Shown: in pieces, positions 45,588 through 55,905 of the stretch
How the letters are laid out: each line of letters begins with the position of its first letter
Position numbering within the stretch: position 1 is the stretch's first letter
Assembly: GCA_029204225.1 (NCBI GenBank)
Contig: CM055102.1
Location: 37,814,585 to 37,878,584 of the forward strand
Source of the DNA: Diphasiastrum complanatum
Taxonomy: Eukaryota; Streptophyta; Lycopodiopsida; Lycopodiales; Lycopodiaceae
Length of the DNA stretch: 64,000 bases
Reading direction: 5' to 3'
Notes under the pieces: model-generated
Database searches by the model: none
What the model saw: the letters and a program-made list of their open reading frames with translations, nothing else
Told to the model about the DNA's origin: nothing
Position numbers and translations under genes: made by a program

Positions 45588-46256
45588 CTACACTGGTTGG
45601 AACGATGAAGAGGTTGAATTCAATCTTAAACCATAATTTGGTCCGGTTTGCATGTTGCTCTTCTTGCCAATATAACTGGGCTTTGTAGATCTCTTGGATC
45701 TAAACTTCTGATTTTTTGAATATAGAGCTTGAGGATCCGATCTCGAGCCTGAGGAGGATGCAGATCTTCTGATCTTCTCTTGTAGGAGTAGCGAAATTAC
45801 TCTTGACAAAGTGAGGTGCTCTTGGGTCGAAATTGACATGACCCAATTTTCGTAGGCTTCGGGTAGTCTCGTTAATAGAGTCATGAAAGCATCAAAATCT
45901 TCTATGACTAAGCCAGTTGCAATCATTTGCTCCATAAAATTTTTGAAAGTGTTGAGGTGACTCGAAACACTTTCTGCGTCAGAAATTCTTAGGGTGAAGA
46001 ATTCCTTCCTCAAGTGTAACTTGGAAATCACATCCCTGATATCGTAGAGGGTTGCTAGGATGTCCCATGCATCCTTAGCAGTATGAGCAACACGTATGTG
46101 GCTGATATGAGTATCCTTGATATTGAGGGTGATCATGGCAAATGCTTTGCCATCTATCAGTCTCCACTTGGTGATGCTAGCTACATCACCTTCTGGTTTG
46201 AGCTCTGTGCCATCAACAATGTCGCACAGTTCTTTGGCTAGTAGTATAACCTTCAT
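45588..46256 (-). pseudogene. copia gag
   Basis: The 222-codon frame covers the gag domain: KVILLAKELCDIVDGTE, AFAMITLNIKDTHISHIRVAHTAKDAWDILATLY, RKEFFTLRISDAESVSSHLNTF and LPEAYENWVMSI, all standard for copia gag. The original ATG region lies to the right (MEPSSSSSL-like text at 46290-46325), separated by a stop at 46264-46270. No intact zinc knuckle is seen. Confidence 0.85.
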
Positions 46257-46459
46257 CTTGAATTTCTAGAGATGGTAGTTGTCTCCATCGAGTTTGTCAA
46301 CGAGAGATGAACTAGATGATGGCTCCATTCTGGTTGAATGAGATTGTTGGTAGAAACAACGATTGTCAAAATATTGTTAGCTGCGCGTTTGCTAGAAAAA
46401 CATCTTGGTAGAAAGAAGATTAATAATCCGCAATAGAAATGCAAATTACTGAAATGCCA

Positions 46460-47220
46460 TGTCGTAAAACGTGGGGACAGGCAGTGAAAGCTTGAGCGTG
46501 GTCGTGTAGGAACGGAAACACAACAGTTAGTAGCAGAAATATTCAAGATGAATCATTCATACAAAATTTCACAAATGAACAATATAGTAGTGAGACAAAA
46601 ATTGCACTCTGATTAATATCAACAGTGAGTACAATGGCTTGAAGTAATAACTTCAGTTTGCTGAGCGTGATAACGTTGGCTACAGAAGAACTCTGATTAA
46701 TATTGATTCAGCTAGTAGTATATGTTTACAAGTGCCTTCGCGGTCCAGCTGTTTTTAGGATTGATGATAAGTTGGCGATGTCGGTCTGCCACTATTGAAA
46801 AACTTGAAAAACCCGAAGGTGTCTTTGAACAGAGAAAGTATGTAAATCCTGAAGGTGCGAAAACCCCGAAAGTGCCTCTAGAGCGAAGGCAAATAAATGC
46901 ACAAACTCGAAGGTGCCTTTAAAGCGAAGGCAGGGAAATGCGATAAACCCAAAGGTGTCTTAAAAATGGATTTTGGTCACAATGTCGCATTTTTTTCGAA
47001 GGTGCAAAAAATGAAAAAAAGCGAAGGTGCCTTAAACGATTAAGGCACGAAAAATTCCTAAGGTGCGAAAAACACAAAGGTGCCCTAAAATGAAATGTTT
47101 TAAGGGAAAAACAAAGTTTGGAAAAATGCGAAGGTCCGAATTATGTTGTCGGCCTTTGGCTATTTTCAGGATTCTCATTACTTGAACGATTTGTTAGTGC
47201 TGAGCATAAGAAATCTAACA
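46460..47220 (-). repeat. copia LTR with GAAGGTGCC repeats in U3
   Basis: 761 bases, starting TGTTAGATTTCTTATGC and ending TTTTACGACA on minus. Between about 46806 and 47140 the core CGAAGGTGCC (plus strand) recurs about ten times at 15-50 base spacing. Both LTR ends align with the sister LTR 11214-11786, which carries a different repeat in the same U3 location. Confidence 0.75.
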
Positions 47221-47990
47221 GGGTCGAGTGCATATCATTGCATACATCAGTGAGCCGATGATGGAGTGAAATGGATATTGCTTCATCTCCTCCTTTTTCT
47301 GCCTCAGTTTGAAGAGATTATTCCTTTGAAAGCTTCAATCTATGATCGAGTGGAAAGAGACTTGGTTTGTAGTTGGCCATTCCATACTTTTTCAACACAT
47401 TTGTGATTTTCTTTGTTGGCTGATAAAAATCGGTCTGCTGGGTCGAATTCGAAAAATTTAGACGAGACAATAGTGGGCTGGACCATATCAGTCATTTTGT
47501 ACTCCTTGCAAGGCCAACATGCATTTCGTATCCTTCATCAAATTCAGATTGTTACTGAATAATAGTGTATCATCCACATAGAGAGTGATGATGATGAAGA
47601 AATCCAATACAGATTTGAAGTAGACATTCGAATATGGTGAGTTTGGAATAAAACCATTCTCAATAAGGAATGCATTGATTTTCTGGAACCAGGCTCTTGT
47701 GATCTGGAGAGTAGCCAATAAAAATCGATTTTCTTCGGATCTTTCCATAAGCAACACATCCAAACACTCTAATATTTTTGAGTGATGGTTTCGATTATGT
47801 CCACACCTCATACGGTGTCTTGCCATTCAGGGCTTTGGTGATGGATCATTTTTGCAAATAGGCTGATGTAGTAACAAATTTTGTCCAGAACTTCTTTGGA
47901 AGAGAGGCATGGGCCAACATGCTCTTGGCACTTTCAATGAGTGTCCGATTCTTCCTTTCAGCTACACCATTGGACTGAGGTGAGTAGGGC
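47221..47990 (-). pseudogene. Ty1/copia fragment (integrase joined to RT)
   Basis: On minus the right part (47750-47990) repeats the integrase text of 45300-45480 in decayed form. It then passes into RT: AWFQKINAFLIENGFIPNSPYSNVYF and the catalytic YVDDTLLFSNN (usual YVDDMLL). The N-terminal half of RT is missing between them and the fragment stops at 47221 against the copia LTR. It belongs to the same or a near family as 44495-47220. Confidence 0.8.
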
Positions 47991-48870
47991 AACTAATTAG
48001 GTCGTAGGTTGTAATTGGAGCTTAGCCACAATGCGCTGTCATCCATCCATGACTTCCTGAAAATTCGCTTGCTAACCAACTTGGATAAGTCGTTATAGTC
48101 ATAATAGACGAAAACAAAAATTATCAGCCTTTGACACATTCGATAATTCATCGTTGTCAAATCCACTTGTTAAGCGATTCCCATGTACTTTTGCAAATTG
48201 TGTAGAAACTTGAATAAAACTACAGAATTAGATAAATAAATGGATGTAGCAGATTTTTTGCATGATATGTAGGAAATGTTATAGTACCAAGAGAAAATGT
48301 CCAGAGTACCCTTCAAGTGCTCTACAAAAATAGGTGATCTAGGCTGATATCCTTGCACAAACATAATGGGCTATAACGGGTAGCCGAATACTTACCACAA
48401 AAAGCAAACTCAATTAAGGGTAGATTATGAGATTGCCATTAGGAGACATATGCTCATAGTATGTGTTCTATTAATTATGCACATTGCCTCTCCTGACGAT
48501 CAAGTGTTAATTATGCATAAACGTTGAAAACTGAACCATGATTTGTCAATCATAATTCATCGAATTTTTAATCTGCACTCGACAATAAGAGATTGTAAAT
48601 GTTACTATTTTTTAAAACCATATGAGTCACTCTAAAAAGTCCTTTTCATAAGGAAATTTTTTCCTCAAAATGTCTATAAAGAAATGTAATATAAAATCTA
48701 TTCTCACTTTGAAAAATCCAATATCCATTAAGGGTCGATCTATAATGCATCCAAAACCCATCACTCTTAAGTTCTAGACTAGAATAATTTAAGATTTTCC
48801 AAAACTTCCTTACACAATATTTCGATATTTGATTAATGCTCAATATCAAACTCCATTGAGTTTTTTTATG
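47991..48870. other. unassigned region
   Basis: AT-rich spacer. Because a primer site read on minus lies at 48871-48886, the right part could be leader sequence of the LTR at 48884-49382, but no gag is recognisable. Confidence 0.35.
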
Positions 48871-49382
48871 CTCTAATACCACTTTCAAAACCACCTAAAC
48901 TGAAATCTAGGCAGCAGATTCTGAAGATGCATAGGGAATGGATGGTGGATCAAACCAACCCAACCAAAACTAGATCAATAGGATCTGGCTCCCAATCTAT
49001 GGACCACTCACAAGAGCTCACCAAGGAGAGATGTCAATTCAAGAACATGTAGCTACTACTCTATAGATCAAACTCTCTTCTTGGAGTGGCCTATTAGTAT
49101 ACTTATATCCTTCAAGGCTCCACTCCAACTAGGAGAAATTTGAGACATCTCATTGGGACACATCAGAACCTAACTGGGCCACATCAGCCACTTATCAAAG
49201 AGTCACTACTAGTTCCATATACATCCACCATCATGGGATTTAGGCCTCCAAACCATTAAATATGATTTATTACCATGAGGGCTCCAACACTCATAACCAT
49301 AGTTAATCTAAGGGTTGAGATAGGCTTATTGACCTCCTTAAGAATATAAATCCTAGATTAATCCAATTGTGGGCATGAAACA
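48871..49382 (-). repeat. LTR related to gypsy C, with primer site
   Basis: The minus-strand text starts TGTTTCATGCCCACAATTGG and ends before a primer-site-like TGGTATTAGAGCA at 48871-48884. It shares with the gypsy C LTR, in the same order, TATAAGTATAC, TAGCTACATGTT and GATCCATAG-TTGGG-GC-AGATC. No coding part of an element is attached, so it is a solo LTR or a 5' remnant. Confidence 0.65.
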
Positions 49383-50030
49383 TATGTTCCTAAAGAGGGA
49401 AGTATGTTACGTCCTTGATGGACTAGGTTTATGTTGGGGATTAAGTAAGAGTACTCTTGTCAACATAAGAGAGTTGGTTTTCAATTCCATAAGCACTTTT
49501 GAGAATCTAGCTTGGCTATAGGTACATAAGAGTGGACTTGGACATATGTCGACACTGATTTATCAAGGGTGAAACTTGGACTATTGGATGAGCCTATGGA
49601 TCCTCCAAGACTTAGGTGAGACAATTCTATAGAGAGCCAAGATGTCGTATATGAGATAATTCCCATCTTAAAGGTGGGCATGAATTCGATCTAAGGTTGA
49701 GCTTGGTAATTCATGTGAAGGATTTCAGATCATTAAAGATCCAATCCATGTCCCTGACCTTTGGTTACAATAAGGAGCAAACCAACAATCCTGCCAATGT
49801 AGAAAAATCAGCATCTACATACAAAATAATATGCAAACTCTAAGAGATACTGATCAATCATGAACCAAAACATAAAATATGTTTGTTGTACGTACAATTA
49901 CAGTAACCTACTGTATTTCACACGTGTGGAAGCAAAAATAACAATAAATGAGCATAATACACACAAGATTGCAATATATCACCAAGATAGTGCACCAATG
50001 AGTAGTAGAACCCAAAGAGAACCATGTACA
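49383..50030. other. unassigned region
   Basis: No recognised gene or element. On minus, text upstream of the LTR at 48884 includes an old sequence of unknown type. Confidence 0.3.
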
Positions 50031-50560
50031 ATGATGAAATGAGAGAGAGAAGAGAGAAGAGAGAAGATGTGTCTCTCCATGAGTTACATCCTTTTATAGA
50101 GTGTCCAAACCCTATTTGGCCACTTGGCTTTCCCTCCAAAATGTAAACCCTACTATTTTTGGGTCTAGATTCAATGTACCCAAAGTTCAAATTTGAATCT
50201 CTCTCAAACTCGAGTACCAACTTTCCCACACTTTCAAAAAGTGTTTATTGAATGTATTTAAAACTAATATAACTTCAAAAAGTTTATCTCTAAGTCTAAA
50301 ATGAGTTTTGGCCTCATATTGACAATTTACCAAAATATGACTAAATTAGACTAAACTAGTTGAAATCTCTCACAATTCACATGTTCTAATCCTTGTTGTT
50401 CATTACTCAATTGAGTTAATATTAAAATTAGATCTCTTAGAGGCATCATAATGGCTTGTAATCATGAAACATTTCGTCATATGAAGACATATGCCCTTGT
50501 CATATTCTCACAATCAACTCCCACATGTGCCTCCTCGTGCTCAATGCCCAAATCTCCGTT
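50031..50560 (-). other. possible LTR remnant with TATA box
   Basis: On minus, CACTCTATAAAAGGATG at about 50088-50104 is a good TATA box, followed by a short AGAGAG-rich leader (50040-50066) and CATTGTACATGG. This looks like an LTR promoter or a plant gene promoter, but neither LTR ends nor a coding frame could be found. Confidence 0.3.
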
Positions 50561-51099
50561 TCCCTCACATTCTCCACCCCTCTCATCTCTTCGTTGCTCT
50601 AAGAACTAACTTGCATTGTGCAAGCTAAATTTTTTTACACGCAATCTCACTTTTAACTTTTTAATGAAGAGAATGGTACTGCCTCCCACAACCGAATCTA
50701 TGGGAGCAAAAAATGTATGGCAAAAGTTTTTTACATGCACCTTTTGAGTGCATGCAAAAAAATTTACCTTTTTGTAGATGCACCTTCCGTCTGGAAGGTG
50801 TTTGTAAAAAAAAAATTACGAAAAAAAAACAATAAAAAAAGGTAGAAACAAAAATTACGGCAAGGAAGGACGCCTCTTCTGGGCATTTTGCCCAAAAAGT
50901 GCATCTGCCCTCGGGCAGTAGGGCGAAATGGCCTCACAGGGCTACCTTCTACCATTCATTTTGGTGTTAGTTGATAACTTTCCCTTTTAAAGGAGGGCCC
51001 AGAATGAAGTTGGAACTAGCAAAATAATTTATTCATTTCACTAGCGAAGTGTGCCCATCGATGACGCGCGGCCAATGTTGTGTCTGTGTGTGCGCGTGG
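50561..51099. other. spacer with imperfect inverted repeats
   Basis: Contains short hairpins such as TTTTACATGCACCTTTTGAGTGCATGCAAA (50730-50759) and ATGCACCTTCCGTCTGGAAGGTGTTTGT (50779-50806), plus A-rich runs. It may include an old MITE; no ends could be fixed. Confidence 0.35.
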
Positions 51100-51251
<152 letters not shown>

Positions 51252-51334
51252 GGGGCAGAATGGGGGCCCAATGTTTCATTGGGCCCCCAAAATGAAAAAA
51301 AATAAGGTCGGAGGGGTCATGGGATACAATGCAA

Positions 51335-51359
51335 CCCCCCCCCCCCCCCCCCCCCCCCC
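51335..51359. repeat. poly(C) run, 25 bases
   Basis: An uninterrupted homopolymer of C. The real length may be wrong because long homopolymers are error-prone in sequencing. Confidence 0.9.
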
Positions 51360-51479
51360 ATCCTTGTCTCCCTCCCTCCCTCATACTTGCTCCCTCCCTT
51401 CTCTCTCTCCCACCCCCCGGGCCGCTAGCCTGATTGGGGGTGCAGCGGCCCAAGGGCACCATGGCACACACCCCCCCTT

Positions 51480-51619
51480 CTAAGAAAGTGCGAGGGGGGT
51501 CCCGGTCAGCTCACGCTGCCCGTCACAGCGTGATGGGCAACGTGAGCTGCCCCTGTGCCAAGAAAGTGTGAGGGGCGGGGGGGGCAGGGATCTTGGGCAG
51601 CTCATGCGTGACACTATAA
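51480..51619. repeat. GC-rich hairpin and short direct repeat
   Basis: GCTCACGCTGCCCGTCA (51509-51525) pairs with TGATGGGCAACGTGAGC (51531-51547), 15 of 17 positions, with a 5-base loop. AAGAAAGTG(C/T)GAGGGG occurs at about 51483 and 51560, and GGCAGCTCATGCGTGAC at about 51596 is related. It lies just left of a Helitron-like 5' end. Confidence 0.6.
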
Positions 51620-51639
51620 TCTATATATATTAAAATATA

Positions 51640-52413
51640 CCAAAGCATCATTTTCGTCTTAAAAAAATGTTTCATTTTGATTTTTTTGTTAATTGTATAT
51701 AAATATGGTTCTATCTATGTTTTCCAATATGAATATCAAGCTTCAACTAAAATCTTTTTAAACCCAACTGCATCAAAACTTTTTTATTACTTTCACAAGG
51801 AACCTAGCTGTAAATAGTAAAGTTTCCATGAAAAATGTTACCGAAACCCAAGACTTCTAAATGATGCCATGTATCACCTTCACAATATATGCTAAATAGT
51901 TCCTAAGAAAATGAACAACCACTCCAACTTTGTATTCCATCAAATTTGTTTAAAAGCATCCTTATTGAAGTAATCCATGACTCAATGATAATAAGTACAA
52001 ACGAAGTTAAAAAATATTCAACTTGCTCATTATTGGACTACTAAAAATGATTTTATGCAAAGCTTCCTACTTCTAAAGCTTGCAACACTATATATGAGTT
52101 TATGTGTTGCAATTGAATCTAACATGAAAGATCAAGGCAATGGCAAGCGGACTTTCATTAATTATATCCAACAAAGATATAAGGTGCATAATAAAATATA
52201 TGAGAAGGCAAAGAATTTAAACAACGCTTTCCATCATCAAGCTTCTATTTGTGTTGCCTTTAACGGAAAACAAAAAACAAAAACTTCAACTGAAAAGCTA
52301 CTCAAAAGAACAAATACATTACTGGAAAAAAAATGGAATAGGTGAGTGTTATTGATTGTAGACAAAAAATGAAACAAATAGAGAGTCTTTAAGAAATCTT
52401 CAACATGACATAC
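51640..52413. other. AT-rich region within the candidate Helitron
   Basis: No recognised gene. A 96-codon plus frame (52055-52345) carries no known motif and is probably chance. Confidence 0.3.
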
Positions 52414-52647
52414 CTGCCAAAATGAGAAAAACACAACACCTTTGATACAAAGGAACTTTGGAAGAGGTTTGTGAGGAGCTAGCTCCTTGCCAAATAGATG
52501 ATAGAAATTGAGCAAAGAATACATGGCCAGAGATACAGCGGCATTTAATATGAAAGTGACGATCCATGTGATTGTGTCTTTATACAAGCCAAGCAGTTGA
52601 AGTGCTATCATAAAAAATGATAAGACCGGCCTTATAATCACAAATTG
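52414..52647 (-). pseudogene. DUF300 / TMEM184 (LAZ1-like) membrane protein, one exon
   Basis: On minus the exon reads QFVIIRPVLSFFMIALQLLG, then ITWIVTFILNAAVSLAMYSL, LNFYHLFGKELAPHKPLPKF and LCIKGVVFFSFWQ, ending at a clean donor CAG|gtatgt. This matches the central part of the plant OSTA/TMEM184/DUF300 family (usual text QFVxxKPxxxxxxIxLExxGxY, LALYSLVxFYHVxxxELAPxKPLAKFLCIKGIVFFxFWQG), seven-helix membrane proteins that include LAZ1. The acceptor side is degraded (GG instead of AG), and no other exon of the gene was found nearby. Confidence 0.7.
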
Positions 52648-53727
52648 CCAAGTCCACTACTTCAAAAGTTTCAATGATTGTTGGTTCAAGGGAACTTTGT
52701 GTGGCTACAAGTAACAAACATTGCAAACAATAAGTCGAAAGAAGGATCACAACAAAAATGAAGACATGAAGCCAAAAGAGAGCAAAAGCTGGAGAGTCAA
52801 TATTACAACACAAAAGCTTCAAAATCAACTTCTGCACTCATAGATTGATGTACAACTTGATTTATAGGACAAAAAGAGTTTCAGTTTTGCACAAAAAGGA
52901 GCATCTAGCATGGTAAACATTTTGTAATATGTCAAAACACAACATTCCGAGGGTAAAATTCACTGTCGAGAAAAATGTATCAGAGGAAGTCTCTACATAA
53001 CCAGATCTAATTCACGCAAATATTTCTATGCTCATGATGATTCCAGCTTTGTAGCTCTAAGAAGCCTTTGTGGAAACACTAAAAAGTCGATGCTTTAATG
53101 AAGCTAATCATTTATGGCTGTAACTCAGCAATTCACAAATGTGTAGAACTATCCTGCTACTTTTTGAATAAAGAAAACGAGGGCAGAAACCAAGCCAATT
53201 GTTTGCATGTGGCTCGACAATCCATACACCTAGAGTAGTGATGTTCCCTTCTCTGATACATTACATACAAGAAAATCAAAGCAATAGCTTAGAACGGAAA
53301 GCAATCGGAGCCTTCGCAGGCAACTGAGGTTGGTAGTCTACTGGAGAGGACGCAAATAAGAATAGAAGATGAGAGAGGGTGGAGCACGAGGACTCATGAC
53401 GACTTGTCAAAAGAGAATACCTGCAGAATTCTTGATCATCTGCAAGGAACTGTGTCACAACCTGCTTTTCATGGAAAGCATCTGATACGTCTCCACATTC
53501 AAAGGCTTCAAGCTACATCCATGAGTCTTCCATGAACCAACAACCGAACGAACAAGTAATTCTATCGTCGGATGTAATGCTATGACTACCGAGCATGACA
53601 AATGCTGACGTTGATTTGCTGCTACACAAAGCCTACATGGGAGTTTGTAAAGATCTGCAGATCAAATAGGAAGAGAAAATTGAAGAAGAAAGACAAATTA
53701 TTGATTCTTTCAGTTCAAAAAACTCAC
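52648..53727 (-). other. possible further captured exon, unrecognised
   Basis: No known protein is recognisable. On minus, CAAGAATTCTGCAG|gtattc at about 53420 looks like an exon end, with VVTQFLADDQEFC before it. It may be another captured exon of unknown origin. Confidence 0.3.
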
Positions 53728-54460
53728 CTGGTGATCGTAGTCAAGAAGATGCTACTCGCTCAAGATCAGTAGCTTTCCAGTTTGCAGAAAGTGCGCCCCT
53801 TCCACTGCGCCTGTGGTGCTGAAAGCCCAACATGATCCACATGCCTCCTGCACCACTTACACACAATATTACTTCAATCACTTTCCCTTCTCACTTCGCT
53901 CTACGACTGAATAGACTGAAAAACAAAAGCTGAAAACAAAACAAACAGACCTAGTTTTTCACTTTCGTCACAACACCCAACACTCGCCAATCAAAATTCG
54001 TGGGCAAATCATTCACAGGGAGCTCCGGCGCTGGGGTGCCTGCCTTCAACGGTAGTTGTTGGGACGCCCTCAAACCCAAATACTGCTTCTCAAATTCCTC
54101 CTCCCTTAGATCAGAAAATGAGGTGATTCCATGGACAGTAGTGGGATCCAAAGCCTAGTGCTCAATTGCTCTCACCAGATTGTGCTTGAATACCACCAGA
54201 CGACGAGCATACTCCTCAACGTTGCCATAAGCCTTGCCATGCTCCACCACAAACGTCCGGAAATGCTCCTATGCATTCAGAAGCACAGAGGCAGCATCCA
54301 AAGTCGGATGGGATCGGATTTCCTGCTTCGCAGATGGATCAGTCACCTGCTTGATGAAGGGGGGCTGATTATGAGCAGCTCCTGCATTAGTGAGCACACA
54401 AGCTACGAGCATCGTGAGGAAGCAGATTGCCATAGCTACTATTGCTCCTGTCTCCGCCAT
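53728..54460 (-). pseudogene. papain-family cysteine protease (RD19-like), truncated
   Basis: Exon 1 (53951-54460) starts MAETGAIVAMAICFLTMLVA, a signal peptide, then has the I29 inhibitor propeptide (EHFRTFVVEHGKAYGNVEEY, ARRLVVFKHNLVRAIEH, TSFSDLREEEFEKQYLGLR) and the mature N-terminus LPTNFDWR. Exon 2 (53728-53847) has the active-site segment [18 protein letters not shown] with the catalytic Cys. GT...AG boundaries fit. RD19-type enzymes are vacuolar proteases. This copy is dead: TAG codons at 54269-54271, 54155-54157, 53951-53953 and 53752-53754, and the exons with catalytic His and Asn are missing. Three of the four stops can be read as CAG-to-TAG changes at positions where relatives have Gln. 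Confidence 0.85.
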
Positions 54461-54698
54461 CGCTCAAAATTGGGGAAGAAAAAATGAAGAAACATTTACC
54501 CACCATTCTATTGTCGGATTGGCATTCGCACGCTTTCCTCTCCTCTCCCTGTCTCCCTCTCGCTCTCTTGACGCGTTCCTTGAAGGGAAAAAAATTTCAA
54601 AAAAGAGGTTCACGGGCAGCGCTCATGGTGCCCTGCCTGCCCGAGCGTGACCAGACAGCTCATTGCCCAGAAACCACATTTCTTTTAGTATATAGAGA

Positions 54699-54774
54699 TT
54701 TAATAGAGCAAAGTCAGGTTTTCTAGAGTCTTCCAAGGCTCTGTGTTTAAAAAACATGCTTTTTTTTTCAACTG
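54699..54774. other. short spacer
   Basis: Between the Helitron-like end and the next frame; a T8 run is followed by TTGTTGCAG, a possible acceptor site. Confidence 0.3.
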
Positions 54775-55635
54775 TTGCTGCTTGTTGCAGTTTCAAATTT
54801 TTTAGGTGGGCTGATTAAAGATTCAACTTCTGATGCAGTTCGAGCTCGTCTTCTTTCTTGTGCTGGTCCAGGTGCAGGGGCTTGGCTGATTGCACGTCCA
54901 GTTCTTCCACTATTGCGAGTCAACAATGACTTGTTTATAACTGCCCTTCGAACCAGATTGGGACTTCCACATCCAATGTTAATTGGTATCATCTCTAAGT
55001 GTTCATGTGGGCATGTGTTGGATTCCTTGGGTACTCATCTTATGCGGTGTCCCTCAGGTGGAGAACGTATTGTTTCACATGATTCCATTCGTGATGCCGT
55101 TGCTGCTATTGCTCATGATAGTGGTTTTCATATTGTTCGAGAACAAACACACATTTTACCAGGGCCTTCTTCGCAATCTACTCGATGATGAGTTGACCTT
55201 GTTCTTTCCCGTGATGGAATTTGTACTCTAGGAGATGTTGTAATTGCTGATCCCTCTCGTCAGGACCTCCTTCGTCATTCTTCCACCACGCAAGGGGCCG
55301 CTGCATCTCACGCAGCTCAAGAAAAGGAAAGAGATTATAATGATCGTGCACTTGGTGAAGATTTCATCCCCTTTGCCTTGGAAACATACGGTTGTCTTCA
55401 CAAGAAATTTAATGATTTTTTATGTTTATGTGCGGAGCTTATGGTGAAACGCCAGGGACAAAGCATTACCTTACCTTCCATCATTATTTCTTTCTACCGT
55501 CAGCGTATTTCTATAGCATTACAACGTTCACAAGCGGTTTCAATTCTTCGACGGGCTCAGTTTGCAGGAGCGGCTGCTTCAAAGCTTCCTGCATTACCTA
55601 TTATTGGTTCTATTTTAGTTAGTGATTTATATTAG
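54775..55635 (+). pseudogene. zinc-binding-like frame, probably C-terminal part of a non-LTR element polyprotein
   Basis: A single frame of 287 codons is interrupted only by two adjacent TGA codons (55186-55191). It reads RARLLSCAGPGAGAWLIARP, ALRTRLGLPHPM, CSCGHVLDSLGTHLMRC (a Cys/His cluster), then after the stops VDLVLSRDG and DVVIADPSRQDLL, and near the end YRQRISIALQRSQAVSILRR. The Cys/His cluster followed by D...D segments resembles the C-terminal region, with a restriction-enzyme-like nuclease, found after RT in some non-LTR retrotransposons. I recall similar text in plant and algal RT-like proteins, but the assignment is not certain. No RT motifs are present upstream, so it would be 5' truncated. 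Confidence 0.45.
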
Positions 55636-55905
55636 GCAGTTGGTTTTAAGTAATTAGTTTACTTTTTAATTACTAATTTACATTGAACAAATAGTTTTAA
55701 GTAATGAGCTTATTATTTTAAATTTTACTTAACTTTTGGATAGTTTAATTCATTTTTACCTTTCTTATGTTTTATTTTAAATACTTTAATCTTCTTGTTT
55801 CATCATGGGTTTTTCATCATTTTTAATAAAATCAGCGATATTATTATTATTATTCTCTCTCGCTCACAACTTTTACACTTTCTACTTCTTTCTTCGAGTG
55901 CTGCC
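55636..55905. other. AT-rich spacer and 5' UTR of the AAR2-like exon
   Basis: Contains a short (ATT)n run at about 55838-55851. The last 70 bases before the ATG are CT-rich and look like a plant 5' UTR. Confidence 0.4.

Larger units (their letters stand above)
44495..47220 (-). mobile_element. Ty1/copia element with internal deletions
   Basis: On minus: LTR (46460-47220), gag (45588-46256), integrase part (45139-45423), integrase-RT linker (44860-45110) and RNase H (44495-44854). The RT domain is missing, and the primer site expected at about 46450 is deleted (the sister copy at 11201 keeps it). It is the same family as 10704-11786. Confidence 0.85.
51620..54698. mobile_element. candidate Helitron-like interval carrying gene fragments
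   Basis: At 51620 on plus the text TCTATATATATTAAAATA preceded by A fits the 5' terminus of plant Helitrons (TC, AT-rich, inserted between A and T). At 54698 on minus TCTCTATATACTAAAAGAA, also preceded by A, fits the same consensus in the opposite direction. No CTRR 3' end with a hairpin could be paired with either. Between them lie spliced host gene fragments on minus, as Helitrons often carry. I treat this as a hypothesis. Confidence 0.35.

Noticed and set aside
52055-52345. 96-codon plus frame in the candidate Helitron as a Rep/helicase remnant
   Set aside because: It shows no HUH (His-U-His) or helicase motif and is AT-rich random text.
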